Shown: positions 11,031 to 23,305 of the stretch, piece by piece
How positions within the stretch are numbered: the first letter of the stretch is position 1
Layout of the letters: every line of letters begins with the position of its first letter
Assembly (NCBI GenBank): GCA_017311315.1
Contig: CM029627.1
Span: 1,332,447-1,396,446, forward strand
Length of the DNA: 64,000 nt
Direction of reading: 5' to 3'
Source of the DNA: Dendrocalamus latiflorus
Taxonomy: Eukaryota; Streptophyta; Magnoliopsida; Poales; Poaceae
Position numbers and translations under genes: made by a program
Notes under the pieces: model-generated
The model's database searches: none
What the model was told of the DNA's origin: nothing
What the model saw: only the letters and a program-made list of their open reading frames with translations

Positions 11031-13450
11031 ATGGATTATCACGGCTGCCACGAGTGCATGGGAAAGGAAAACACCAACTAAATCCAGCAGGCAACTGACA
11101 CGGCGACACGTACGGCTGGCTGTCCAAGTCGCTTCAACTGCTTGCGATCCATGAATTTTTTGGCTGTCGTTTTTTTTAAAAAATCTTGGAATATGTTAGT
11201 TTTTAATTTTACTTTATTTTCTTGTTTTCTTTGTATTGTCCGGTATGATATAACGATTTTTAATTAAATAACTAGAAAAATTAATCGTTGTTACAGTACA
11301 ATTTTAACTTAAAAACCAATAAACAAAATCAGAAATCAGGAGTTTAAATTTTTTGGACCGGGCCAATATGTCAGGAAGCAAGTTGCTGCACGTTGGCGTG
11401 TCGTGCCGAAAGAAGAAAGGAGGCCGGTAATTAACGACGCTATCATAATCTAGTCAGCCTCCCTGAGGATATAGCACATGCAGCCGTGACATGCATCAAA
11501 TCAAATGAAGAACGCAAATGATAAACTATACAGCCAGGAGTACCATTAGACAACGGATCGTCGACACAAACAAGTTTCATTTCCCTTTCCTTTAGGGAAA
11601 AAAAACCTAGAACCTATTACGCTGTTCCAACGACAAATGATGCCTGAATTCCTGAAGATCTAGTGCAAATAGCTTTTGGTTAATAGCACCGTGTTGCCCA
11701 TGGAGCACAAGTAGGATCTATGCATTTACTCTCTAAGAAAATGTAGAATCTATGCATAAGAAGTTAAGAACTACTGCAAGAAATGGAAAAGAGCATAAAG
11801 GAGGAAAGATTGGATGCTCTACTTTGCTAGATTGTGTGGTGGAATTTGGTTCTTTTCCACAAGGTTTGGGAGATGCAGTCATGCATGGTCATGGATGCAA
11901 TTTTCTTCTTCGTCTACTTCTCTTGCTCTGCTAGTTCTCCTCTCTTTACTTTGGTCCGTTGAAAAGTACAGTGGTGGGGTTCGCGCGCGTGCGGCGTTCC
12001 CCACAGGGGAATTTTGTGTGGTATTCAGTGGTTGGCTTTGCTTTGCTTTGGCCCGCACCTTTTTTTTTCTCTTCAAGTTTGGCTTCCCTTGCTTCACAAG
12101 TATCAACTTTTAGCTTTGAATTTGGTTTATCACTTTCTGCTACATTAACTAGTTTTTAAAATAATATATATTTTTAAGACGAGGTCTAAAGGTAGATTAT
12201 AATAGACATTGTACCGAGTTCAATTATATTGGCCAAAATCACATGTAACAATTTTCGTTTGCATAATATCTCTCACAAATAGCAAAAATTTAAAAATCAT
12301 AAACCAAAAATCAAACTACTGTCCAAAAGAACACACCCAGCAATACAAGCAAGCTCTAGCTCGTGAGCAGAGTGGACAACAACTAATCAGGCTAGCCTTT
12401 TTCATTTATCTATTTTAGAGGTTTCAACTTGTGTGTGACAATAAGTGCAACAATAATATATCAGAATATTTGTAGCTGACCAAGCAAAATAAGACTTAAT
12501 ATTCTATTGTGGTTAACCAGTTTGTTTAAGCTGATTCTAAACGTGTCGGTCTGATATGAGAGGCGTAGAAACAAAGCCACATGCAAAATTCCTACTTGTG
12601 CATTAACGCAACCAAGATGCAGCTAAACAAAAGGACACATGTATAGAATGTGAAGTACAAATTAATCGCTATTTCATATTATACATGATAGGTTGGTAGA
12701 ATGTCCAATGATTATGAGGTAACAACCCAACACATATATAAAAATACTACAAACATCACACACAAACAAGTACATTTAGTTCCCTCATAATAAACAACAA
12801 ATAAGAAAATGGGTGGTTATAATACCTAATGAGTAGAACAGTATTCTATAAATATGATTCGATGAGGAAATAGTTTTTGATAGAACAATAGCCAGCATTC
12901 TAAGGAAAGTTTGTTAACATATATACCTAAAACATATCTATGCTGGAAAAGACGTATAAGACCGGATTTTGTTAATAACGAAAAAATATGTTACTACCCT
13001 ACAAACACCTGTAAAATGTAGATATGCCACCACGGTACTTCCCTGTTCTGGTTGATCTTCGATTTACAATAATAGTCAAGGACAATGCATCTATGTGCGA
13101 ACAGACCCGCTCAATATAGCTTATAAGTTGTGGCTTCTGTTTTTTATACTGTAGCGGTTAAAAATACATTGTAACAGCTATTAGCTTTTCTAAGTAATTA
13201 AATTTAAAAAAAATAAAAATATTATATCATCACAGACAATGCAAAAAAAAAGGAAAAAAGCAAAAAGCAAAAAAGCCCCCAAAACCAAAAAGGCAAAAAC
13301 AGAGGAAATTAAGAAGGCAGAAGTTGAAACCGTTTGAAGCGCACCAATGGTATCAATGCACTATTTGTTCTCTAGGCAGGAGGTCCCTCTGTCCTTGTGC
13401 AGCCACCCTCCACCAATTAGAGATGGAAACGTTTTGTTCCTATTGGCTGC
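11031..13450. other. Gene-poor AT-rich stretch with MITE-like blocks
   Basis: No coding region supported. MITE-like sequences lie at about 11160-11340 (poly-T then ATTTAATTTTAC-type), 12140-12350 (listed separately) and 13130-13330. The last is an A-rich segment with repeated AAAAGGCAAAAA-like runs, homologous in style to 10860-11030. Confidence 0.4.
12140..12350 (+). mobile_element. Dispersed MITE-like repeat, copy A
   Basis: Shares a core GTAGATTATAATAGACATTG, the phrase GGCCAAAATCACATG and the end CCAAAAGAACACACCC with copies at about 21268-21470 and 51670-51870 (same strand) and 44543-44700 (reverse). Length about 200 bp, no coding capacity. The family name is not known to me and terminal repeats were not defined. 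Confidence 0.55.
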
Positions 13451-14799
13451 CACTACTACAAAAAGGATCATCATAGATGGTTTTCTGTACTGCCTATATT
13501 TATGTGTCAATAATAATCGGAGGTTATCACAGACGGTTTGTGGGCCGTCTATGATAAAGACAATATAGACGATTTGTAATGAAAACCGTATGTGAAGAAA
13601 ACTATTATAGACGGATCGAACCAAAGACCGTCTATGATACTCACACATCACATACGGTTCTAGTTACCAACCGTCTGTGATAGTTCTTCATAGACGGTTT
13701 ATAGTACAAACCGTCTATGATAGTTCATTCTATATCTATGCCTTTCGAAAACAGGCAAATACATTGGCAAACACAACAACATATTCCATTTCCGTTAAAA
13801 ATTAGAACCCACCATTATAGCATAACCAGATAACGAACCCAACTCTTTAACACGATAAGAATATATAAGAAGCAGACAATAGAAGCTGGATGCATCGGAT
13901 GGCGGCCGACCGTGGTGTCACAACGGAGGCGCTAGCTCACGACGATAGTCGGCGTCATCGAGGAACAAGCTGGATGCATTGGATGGCGGCCAGATATCAC
14001 TGGCAATGGAGAGGCGGCGGTAGCGCCACTTTTGTGGCACAACGGTGACATTGCAGAAGACATTCTTATGACACTTACGACAAGAGTGTGTTGTGCAGTC
14101 GACCGTGGTGTCAACGGAGGCGCTAGCTCACGGTGGTAGTCGGCGTCGTCGAGGAACAATTTGGATGCATCGAATGGCGGCCGGATATCGCCGGCAATGG
14201 AGAGGCGACGGTAGCGCCACATTTGTGGTACGCGGTGGGACTTCATAAGACACTCTTACGACACTTACGACAAGAGTGTGTTATGCAGTCGATCGTGATG
14301 TCACAACGGAGGCGCTAGCTCATGGTGGTAGTCAGTGTTGTCGAGGGGAGAATGCAGGAAGCTATATAGTAGATGAACTCACTCGTGACTACCGTGGAAA
14401 GGTAGACGAGGAGTAATTAATGAGGGCCGAGCGGTAGGAGGAACTGGTGCCTGCTATCCGATGTGGAGAGAATGGATAGGTGGGATCAAAATCTTGGGGG
14501 ATACGCCACGGATCGATGATGTGTCATTATCAGAGACAGTTTGTATAACAAACCGTCTGTGATAATGCACATATCAGAGATGGTTTGTTATACGGATCAT
14601 CTGTGATAGTTTCATAGACGGTTCTAATTAAAAACCGTCTGTAATAATGTGTATATCACAGACGGCTTTTAATCCTAACCGTCTGTGATAGTTTCAGAGA
14701 TGGTTTTAGCCATGAACCATCTGTAATAATCAAAGCACAGACGGCTCCACATGAACCATCTGTAATGAGATGTCCAGTATAGCTTGTTTTGTAGTAGTG
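13451..14799. mobile_element. Non-autonomous CACTA (En/Spm) transposon
   Basis: The element starts CACTACTACAAAA at 13451 and ends TTTTGTAGTAGTG at 14799, a perfect 13-bp terminal inverted repeat. It is flanked by a 3-bp target-site duplication TGC (13448-13450 and 14800-14802), the CACTA signature. Subterminal regions carry many copies, in both orientations, of a motif near ACAGACGGTT / AACCGTCTGTGAT, as expected for transposase-binding subterminal repeats. It encodes no transposase. The centre contains a separate tandem array of about 190 bp. Confidence 0.93.
13908..14330. repeat. Tandem repeat of about 190 bp inside the CACTA element
   Basis: The phrase GACCGTGGTGTCA...GGAGGCGCTAGCTCA recurs at 13908, 14101 and 14291 (spacing 193 and 190 bp). 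Each copy also contains GGTAGCGCCAC and ACGACAAGAGTGTGTT. Small ORFs on both strands through it are repeat translations. Confidence 0.8.
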
Positions 14800-14802
14800 T
14801 GC

Positions 14803-16320
14803 CCATGTGGGTGTGCCCCAGCTACGGATCCCATCTAACCCAATTTTACTGTATCTTCATGTGGCTGATAGAATGGAATCCTTATGGGTCTGTTTTATCA
14901 TGGGTGTTTTCAAGTGAAGTTTATTGAACAAGGGTAGTATTTTTGTTTGGTGTTATGTTTGCCAATCTTAGTCCACTCTATGCATTTATACGTCATGTTT
15001 TAAACTCTAGTTGCTATTAAGTTAAACAAGACATAAAATCCCTGAAAAAAACTATATGGTTTGAACACAGGCATTCTTTCTTTATACCCTCTATTTGTTT
15101 ATTATCATTGGCTTATAAGGTTTTCACTCTATGGTCCCACAATCAGCACTTTACGAGACCATTATTCCTAACTTAAAGGTATACATAAGTTAGTGCTTTG
15201 CCTTTTTATATTGGAGTTGCGAAGATTATGGAAAAAAGCTGTCTGTTGGTCTCGGTGTTGGATACATTCTATCGCGACGAGGATGAATATGCACCATAGA
15301 ATTTAACCTCGTCTTACATTTGTCGTATAACCACAACACCTTGAGAGAATAAAAGCAAATCAATATTTTCAGTTTTCCATAAAAATGATGACTTGATATA
15401 ATTTTATGTATGCTTCTTTCCCTCGAGAGCTACCTTTTTATTTCTTTTGAGAGGAGCACAAAAACCATTCCAAGCTGCTAGTGATTTTTCATGGTGTGGG
15501 CTTGGCTTGGGTGCTAGTACGCAGATTTTAAACAGTCTTTCATGTACGATCCCAACACCACAAGTCAACAAAGCGCAGTTTTCTCTAGGGTATAAATGTT
15601 GTGTTCTTGTAGACTACTACTTTTGACTTTCTCAAAGTAAAAATAAATAGAATAGTTCATTAAAGTGTATTTTTAAAATGGTTTTACGAGTTCAAAATCG
15701 TGTGTGCGCATCTGCGTTGGTGTCTTTACCATTTTAAAAAGCACAGATAAAAACTATCAGCCCTAACCCAAAATAATAAAGTTGTTCTTTCCCACAAGTT
15801 TGACCTCGCTGACAACCAGGACTAATTCTGTACAAACTCATCTTGGGCCCACTTGTAAATGAGTGTACCGTATCTCCACTGTCCACGCACTGACGGCTAG
15901 GATGCGTGCATCGTTCCGCTTGATACGTTTCATAGGGTGATACTTTAGCTTCCAAATGGCAACTCCCATAATTAATCCACAACCCAGGGCCTAAATGGTG
16001 AAATGGACAGCTTCAACCCGTAACCTGGTCCAAATGGATAGCTTCAATAAAACAAAGTCATGAGTGTGATCAGGGTGTGTTCTTTTTAACTATAGCTATG
16101 CGTATTGATAAACTGTTTTATTTAAAAAAGCTGTTTGAATATATTATTAGAGAAACAACGAATAAATCGACATGGTTATTTATTTAAGAGAAATTTAAAC
16201 TAAAAAGAAAGAAAAGAAGGTGGGAGGCCTAGCTGTAGGAGCTTACCCAAAACCCGAAGCGATTAGTATAAGATCAAACGGGTTGTAAAAAAAGGGGTGG
16301 TTTTATTCTGGGTTCGGTTC
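14803..16320. other. Intergenic stretch upstream of the DUF3755 gene
   Basis: No gene recognised. The final part (16090-16250) is an AT-rich MITE-like segment close to the promoter of the next gene. Confidence 0.4.
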
Positions 16321-16328
16321 GAGTGATC

Positions 16329-16337
16329 TATATAGGC
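16329..16337 (+). promoter_or_regulatory. Probable TATA box of the DUF3755 gene
   Basis: CTATATAGG lies about 310 bp upstream of the splice donor of a 5' UTR intron. Sequence after it is GC-rich and leader-like. The donor at 16643 (AG|GTGAG) and acceptor at 16922 (TGCAG) define a 280-bp leader intron, so the ATG at 17013 lies in the second exon. Confidence 0.5.
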
Positions 16338-17012
16338 CGCGACGCGAGCATCTGATTCGATTCGCACCTTCTGAATCATCCAACCCGCGAGCGAGGCGAG
16401 TGGCGGTGGAGATCGAATTCGAATTGGATTTATTTGGATTTGTTTGGGTTTGGATTTGCGGCCTCGGGGTGTGTGTGGGTGGGGGTTGGAATTTTCGCCT
16501 CCCATCTCGTGAGGCGGTAGTGGCGGTGGTTGCGACGGACGGTGCCATCTCCGTGCGCTTTCTCACAGCTGAGCTCCTCCCACCATTGCATCGGGAGCCA
16601 GTGGTGGCGCGGAGGACGATCCCTAGCCGCCGCCGGAGGCAGGTGAGTCGCCGGGTTCCGATTCCCTTGGCTGTAGTGGCTGGGTCGTGGTGGGGTGGGG
16701 TCTCCTGATCGCTTCCCACCGAGGGCTTCGATCGGATCCTCCTCGGGAGTCGGGAATGCGAAACTTCTGCAGGAGTTTTGAGTGTGCTGCGTGCACGACT
16801 CCCGAGGCGGAGTTTTCTCGGTGTTCGTGGGATTCGGGGAGCTTTTCGATCGTCTGCTGAAAGTTCTGTGTGAGCTGCTTGCTTCGTTCAATTGTGTGAA
16901 TTTTCTGGTTCGATTTGTGCAGGTTGATCCAAATTGAGCGCCTCGGATTCCTAGAGGATTTGGGGTGTGTTTATGGGCGATTGGATCGGGAATTTAGCTG
17001 TTTTCTGGTGTA

Positions 17013-20000
17013 ATGGCCGCTGATTCCAGCATGGGGTTTCACCAGGGGATCACCGCCTCGTTGTACAACCACCACATGCTCTCCTTCCAATCCAACAGCG
17101 ACGTAAGCATCGGCGGCAGTGGCGGCGTCGCAGCCGGTGGTATGGTCATGGCTCCGAGGAGTATGAGTGGGACCAGTAGCAGTGCCGGGCTGTTCCTCTC
17201 CCCGAACACCGGCGTGCTCGGCAACACATCGGTGGTTGGCCCCTCAAGGAGCTCGTCGGGGGATGTTTTCCGTGGCTCGGTGGGGCCCAAGTGTAAGTTT
17301 GTCACTGGTTCGCCTTCGGATTGGAGAGACCGTGAGCTGAGTATACTGAAGGAAGGGCTTGTGAGGTAAATTAATTCCCCTTTTGCTTGCTGAATTACCT
17401 GTACTGTGCTAGCGTGATTTGTTACTTGTGCTGATGGAATTTGGTCATGTGGCAAGCTTCTTTTCCTCCCCTCTAATGTGTTTTAAGTTAGTGGAGCATC
17501 AATCAGGAAATCTAAAGCAGGATTTATGCAAGTGAACCTTTTACCTTTTGAGCTTTGGGCAATATCAAATGAACCTTCTATAGAGCTTTTGTCGTTATTC
17601 AGCATACTGTAGAACAACACTTGATTTTAGCCATAATAAGCATGTCTTAATAGCCACACTTGAGTACCCTATGACTGTATTTTGTTTTCCCAATGAGTTC
17701 ACCAAATTCTAGCTGATTAATTCATAGCAAGTGTCTAACCATCTGGATTGGGAATCATATCTGAGAAATTATTTATTTCCTTTCGGCCGCTAATTCTTTC
17801 TTGAATGGCAATGGCAGATACGCTCGTGAACCTAATATCATAAAGTACATCAAGATAGCGGCTATGCTGCCCAACAGGACCATCAGGGATGTTGCATTGC
17901 GGTGCTGGTGGGCTACAGTTAAGTTACTTCTTTCAAACGTCTCAGCATCTCTTCTGCATACTTGTTCCATTCTGATGCTAATGTATATCGTTATTGGTCT
18001 TGTTCTGCACTTTATGTGAGAACATCATCTTAATTTTGCTAAAATTCTAGTGAGATGTGCGCTCAGCATTGAACACCCTTGGCAGCCTCACCACATTCTC
18101 TTCGCCTTCCAGAGAGGAGCTTTAGCTTTTCATAAGTTCATTTCCCCCCCTTTTTTTGTACTGCTTCGTTTCCCCGTATCAGTGATTTCATATACACTTA
18201 GTGCCATGTCCTGAGATATTGTATTGTACCTATAAACCTTACTTGAAAGAAGAGATAACGTGGAGGATGTGTTACTTTTAAAGTTCTACTAGATGGCCAG
18301 TTACCAACGGGTGGAATCAAGTATAACATTAAGGGCATAATAATGGCTAGTTCTGGCTAAAAATTTACGTCTCTTCTTTCTATAAGAAGTGCAGTGTTCA
18401 TTGTGATTCCAAATCTGGATACAAATATTTTGATGTCTAGTGTTGGGGATTGCTATTTGTTACTGCATGCATTGTTTCCTTTCTTACATTGCTTTGCCAA
18501 TTGCTTTCCTTTTTACTGGACTGCATTAGTATAACAGCACATGCATATAAGCCACTATGTTCTGCTGACATGCTGTTACTATTACAGGGTAAAGATAGAA
18601 GGAAGAAACTAGATGGATTTTATACTGGGAAAAAGATAAGAGACATGAAGGTAGTTTTATTTTTACGAATAGATCATTTAGAACAGGATCTCCTTTGGTT
18701 TGTGTAGCTTTTGACTTGTTTAGTATTCTTCATTTCTTTGCCTAGTGTCAATCATGCTCCCTCTGATGAAATTTCTTGACAGCCAATCCAGGACAAAATG
18801 GTTGCATCTGCTTCGATGGCTAATTTTCAGATGGCACCTACAAACAACGTGGCCCCTTTCTCAATATCAATGCAACATCCAAATCAACAATGTCAAGTTC
18901 CTAAAGAAGGTTAGCCCTCATTGCTAACTTCTATTTGTTCTCTTGTTTTTTGTTCAGCAGTTCTTAGCATCATCTTCACTTTGTCTAACAAGTTTAAGGT
19001 TTGATTCACTGTATGGTCCAGAATTGTCAAATAGCATTTTCATTAGATATTGAATGGAGTCAACTATCAGAAACCAGTTAGCCTGAGTGTATCTCTCTGT
19101 ATAATTTTCCATAGAGACATGGTTCACACGTCAACTCTGGAGTTAAACATTAAATTTTGGCACTGGTTGACAATTCCCTTCATATGTTCTTGTTATAATC
19201 TGAGTAGAAGTTGACGATTTCTGAGGATTCAAAACACACTTCATTTGCTGGAGTTCTTGATTTTTGCTTGCTACCTTTGTAGTTAGTACATGCATCCTCT
19301 GGAAGCAAACCTTCAGGTGCCTTCACTTGGTGCGTTTCTATATTAAGATTGCATTTCCTAGATGCCGATACAACGAAAGAAAATACAAGGACAAAACACA
19401 AGCAATTAGCAACATTTTCATGCTGAACATTTTTAACAGAGGGTTATGGATCCATTAGCATACATTTATAGAATGTGTTGTCTATGAAATACCCTGACAG
19501 TTGGCAATGGTTAGCTAGCTGTGCCATTATTCTTGGCAGCGAGAATCCACAACTGAATGAGAAAGGGAGTTTCTGTATTGAAGATCATATACCTGTGTTA
19601 AATTATAGGCATGAAAGGTTCTTAACATGTCATATAAGGAGGCAAAGAGTCTGCTACATTGCCCGCCCTAGCTTACATTATATCTGTTATTGCCTTTCAG
19701 TTTTTGATTATGCTTCACTAAAAAATCTTTTGGGGAGATAATGTAATAAAACATCTTGGGCTTTTAATGTTATCTCATGTTGGTCTTTTTTCTTCTAACA
19801 GGGCTCGCTTGTATTCATTCTGCAGCAGTCCTATAATAGCAGTATAAAAATGACTTCTTGTGTAATTGCATGCATCTATCTCATGCTGGCCTTATTTCTT
19901 CTAAAAATGCTCACTTGGTTCCGTTCTTAAGCAGCTCTTGTTGTGGATAGTGCAACCCAGCATCTCCTGGAGGAAAATAATCAGTTACTTAACCAGATTG

Positions 20001-21648
20001 CTGCAAATATTGAAACATTCAAGGTCTGTGTGTTGATATACCTCCCATGTTTGGGTCGTAAACTTACTGCTTTTATAGTACCTGAATGTCAGTCAAGGAG
20101 CAGTGCCTGCCAAACATCTGAATTTCATTATGGCTTTTATTTTTACAGTTGTCTTACGTATTAAAAGTGTTGTGATGATTTGTGTTCACAACTAATCCTT
20201 CCACCAAAAATGGACATGATCCTTTAACTGGTATAGTACTACTATTTGGATTTTTGGACCAAATTGAATCAAGAAATTTATATAAGCATATCAAACACAA
20301 CCTGTATGCCTTGCGTGCATTAGGACCACGTGCTATAGAAGTGCTCTTTGTTTTGGGTGCACTATCTGTGACCATAAATTTCCTGAAAATTCTATCACCT
20401 TTGAGGTTTCCATTTTTTTCTTAGATAATTTTCTTGATCTTTGGATCAAGAGAAATATGATGGAGATATGGTCATGCTTCAAAAGGTTGTGCTGGACATT
20501 TATTGCATCAAGAATATCAATAATAGAGGACATCAAGCCAAATAATGCATCTGCCATCAAGTACTAGATATGAGCAAGCGGTTAATATATGCTGAAACTT
20601 GTTGCTCTCACGGCTTGATTTTTATTTTCATTTTTTGGAGGTCACTCTCATGGCTTGATGAAGGCCAAAAGTAGCCCTCATAAGTTTAAAAAATGTGATA
20701 AGCGTTTATCTGACACATTTCATAATTTTATTTCATGCCTGGACTTCTGAGTTTCTTGCAGACGGAGAAGAACACGGATCTCTTTCTTCGGACAAATAAC
20801 AACATCAAAACAATTTTAAGCAGGTAATGCACTGACATATGTGCCATGCCTTTTGTTCACTGTATATTTGCTCGTAGGCTTTTTCTTTATTCTCGTTTGC
20901 CACACATTCTTAAGGAGGACAATTTTCACTTCCCATCATCTATTCTCTCTAACATGTTCAAGTCATGGCCTGTCTTCTATAATTCTGAACATATCATATC
21001 GCAACTGAGTGGCCAAAAGGAGCTTCTGTAATATAGTGAAAAAAGTAACTGCAGCCAAAAGTCCTCAATTTAGGAAACTTTAGTGTCTCTTACAAGATAT
21101 TTATTCTGAAGATCTACTGGTATGCAATCATGTGCCATGTTAGGTAGGAAGAAGTTGAACAGGAGGATGCGACGTTCATTTCCAAATATTTGCATTAGAT
21201 AAAGAAAATAAACATATAGGATGGGTTCGAATGCACTTGGCTTAGGCTTAGGCTTCCATTTGCTACAGTAACTAGCATTTTAAACGGTGTATTTTTTCAG
21301 GGTGAGGTTTACAGGTAGATTGTAGTACAAACTACACCGAGTTCAGCTATATTAGTCAAAATCGCATGCGACTATTTTCCTTTGCGTACTGCCTTTTGTG
21401 AACAGTCCGGAATTCAAAATTTTCAGTTAAAAGCCATAAACCATAGCTCAAAAGAACTCACCCATAGTAAAGCCTAAAGCATTGTTAAACCTTGTGGTAG
21501 TGCTTTGTAACTAACTTATGTTTCTGACTCTGTGTAACATTTTATTTTTGTATCATGTTGCAGAATGAACGAGACGCCTGGCATCATGGGTCAGATGCCT
21601 CCGTTGCCAGAGCGTGTAAACGAAGACCAGCTAAATTCACTTCTTTAA
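17013..21648 (+). CDS. DUF3755 family protein (plant-specific, nuclear-type)
   Basis: Seven coding exons join in frame with GT-AG introns: 17013-17365, 17818-17917, 18588-18650, 18783-18909, 19935-20023, 20762-20823, 21564-21648 (879 bp, 292 aa). The N-terminus (1-90) is Ser/Gly-rich. Residues about 92-151 form the conserved block with CKFVTGSPSDWRDRELSIL, NIIKYIKIAAMLPNRTIRDV and ALRCWW, which resembles a Myb/SANT-like helical domain and is the hallmark of DUF3755. Residues about 152-172 are basic (KDRRKKLDGF...KKIRDMK). Residues about 215-265 are a leucine/asparagine-rich coiled-coil-like segment (HLLEENNQLLNQIAANIETF). The biochemical role of the family is not known to me; DNA or protein binding is inference only. 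Start chosen at the first ATG after the leader intron, with no competing ATG in exon 2. Converges with the Lunapark gene. Confidence 0.9.
21268..21470 (+). mobile_element. Dispersed MITE-like repeat, copy B, in intron 6 of the DUF3755 gene
   Basis: Contains GTAGATTGTAGTA, a CCGAGTTCAGCTATATT phrase and the end CTCAAAAGAACTCACCC, matching copies A, C and D. It sits within the last intron and leaves both splice sites intact. Confidence 0.5.
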
Positions 21649-23305
21649 CTGGACAGAATGGTAAGAGCACACAAACCTGTCGATCGTAGGAGAGGTCCAC
21701 GATTTGCACTTCATTTTTAAACAAGTCACGATGTTAAAGTAAATTGCACGCTAGGTGTTAGCGACAATGTCTTGTGTAATCGGCATTGTTTTATCCTGAA
21801 GGTTCCATCGTATGGCGCAACACACGCCGCTCATATGAAGCAAGAACCACGGAGCTAATAATGCACCGTGTACTGAAAGAAGAACGGGGACCAGATGGCT
21901 GGAGCTTCCCCCAGTTTCAGTTTCGTAGACGTGCTGCGAGGAAAGCATAAGAGTTGTTATTACTGACTGAGCGCCAGGAATAGTCGCTGCGCTTTCTCAG
22001 AGATTGTTTTCCAGTGATGTGATCTGATCTGATCGTGTCCTACCCGTCTGCCTGTCCGTCCCCTGTTGAAGCTCCGGAAAAGAAGCCTGCGGTTGTGGGG
22101 TATGCGAGCGAGTCGCTGATGTTCCTGTTGTATCCAGTATTCAGCAAATACACCAGACAATTGATTCGGGACCACAAGCAAGCGACTGTAAGTATTGGAT
22201 GGCTGGAGGCGTCCCATGTTTGGTTTTGTCTTATTTATCGTGAATGTTTTTTTCCCCAAAAGTGCGCTGCATTGTTTCCAGTTTGTACAATAGCCACTGG
22301 ATTGGCCCCCCATAGAGTGACGATAATTCCCTTGCCTGATATATTGGACGACAAATCCATTGGACAGTTGGAACTCTGAAGTTCACCCACAGCCGTGTTG
22401 GCAAAACAGAAAACGGCGTTCCAGGGGTTTCCTATTTTGAAGGTTTGTTGTGTCCCTTCAATCAGAACCATAGGCAAGAGTATAAAGGCCCCATTCTATT
22501 TAGTTTCTGGTTTTTTTTCAAACAAATAAATAAAAACTTTTTTGTTATCTTTTCGAAACGACTTATTGATATAGTTTTTTTAAAATGAATTATTGGTATT
22601 TGGTTTGTTTGCGCAAACACTTGTGCTAGAGCTAAAAACCCACAGCTGTAAACCATCAGGCATGGCTAAAAGTCTATAGCCATGAACCGTCAGCTATAAT
22701 TGAAAAGAACTCACTCAAAGACTAGCAAGTGACCACACAACATTCCTATCCCAAATGGCGGCAAATGGCGGGAAACTATACGCCTACTCGGACGTGTACC
22801 CTCGACTCTCTTAAGCTTGATGGTCAAACACGAACATTAATATGTCAGCAACACATTCCAAACTTCAGTGTCTGTCCACATAAATATTGAAGAGAATCGA
22901 AGGCTGCACATTGTCAATTGATACTACAAATATAGTATCCAGATTATTAAAATAAAATGGAAAGGACCCACAACACCTCTCAAATATTATACGCTCATAT
23001 ACACTCAAAAGAGAAGAGGTAAACAACAAAAAGAACATCCTATCATCCAAGCCCAGCAGCTGGACAAGACGGTGGCCAATGAGCCTTGCCCTGGTGCATT
23101 ACCATGAAGGAAACCACACAAGCTACTGGTCTTACGCACCAAAAATCCCTATCATATGGTATACACTACGTGGTAGGCACAAAAATTTGGATCACAAGCT
23201 CTGATAGCTATCCGAGCAATGCAACTAACGGTTTCTCTCCAAGAACAATCCGTGGTACAAATGCAATTACTCACAGATGCAGTACTTTACAAGAAATTAA
23301 AAAAA
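21649..23305. other. Convergent 3' flanks of the DUF3755 and Lunapark genes
   Basis: The 3' UTR of the plus-strand gene runs into this space from the left and that of the minus-strand gene from the right. An AT-rich MITE-like segment lies at about 22490-22720, ending GAAAAGAACTCACTC. ORFs here are not supported as genes. Confidence 0.5.
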
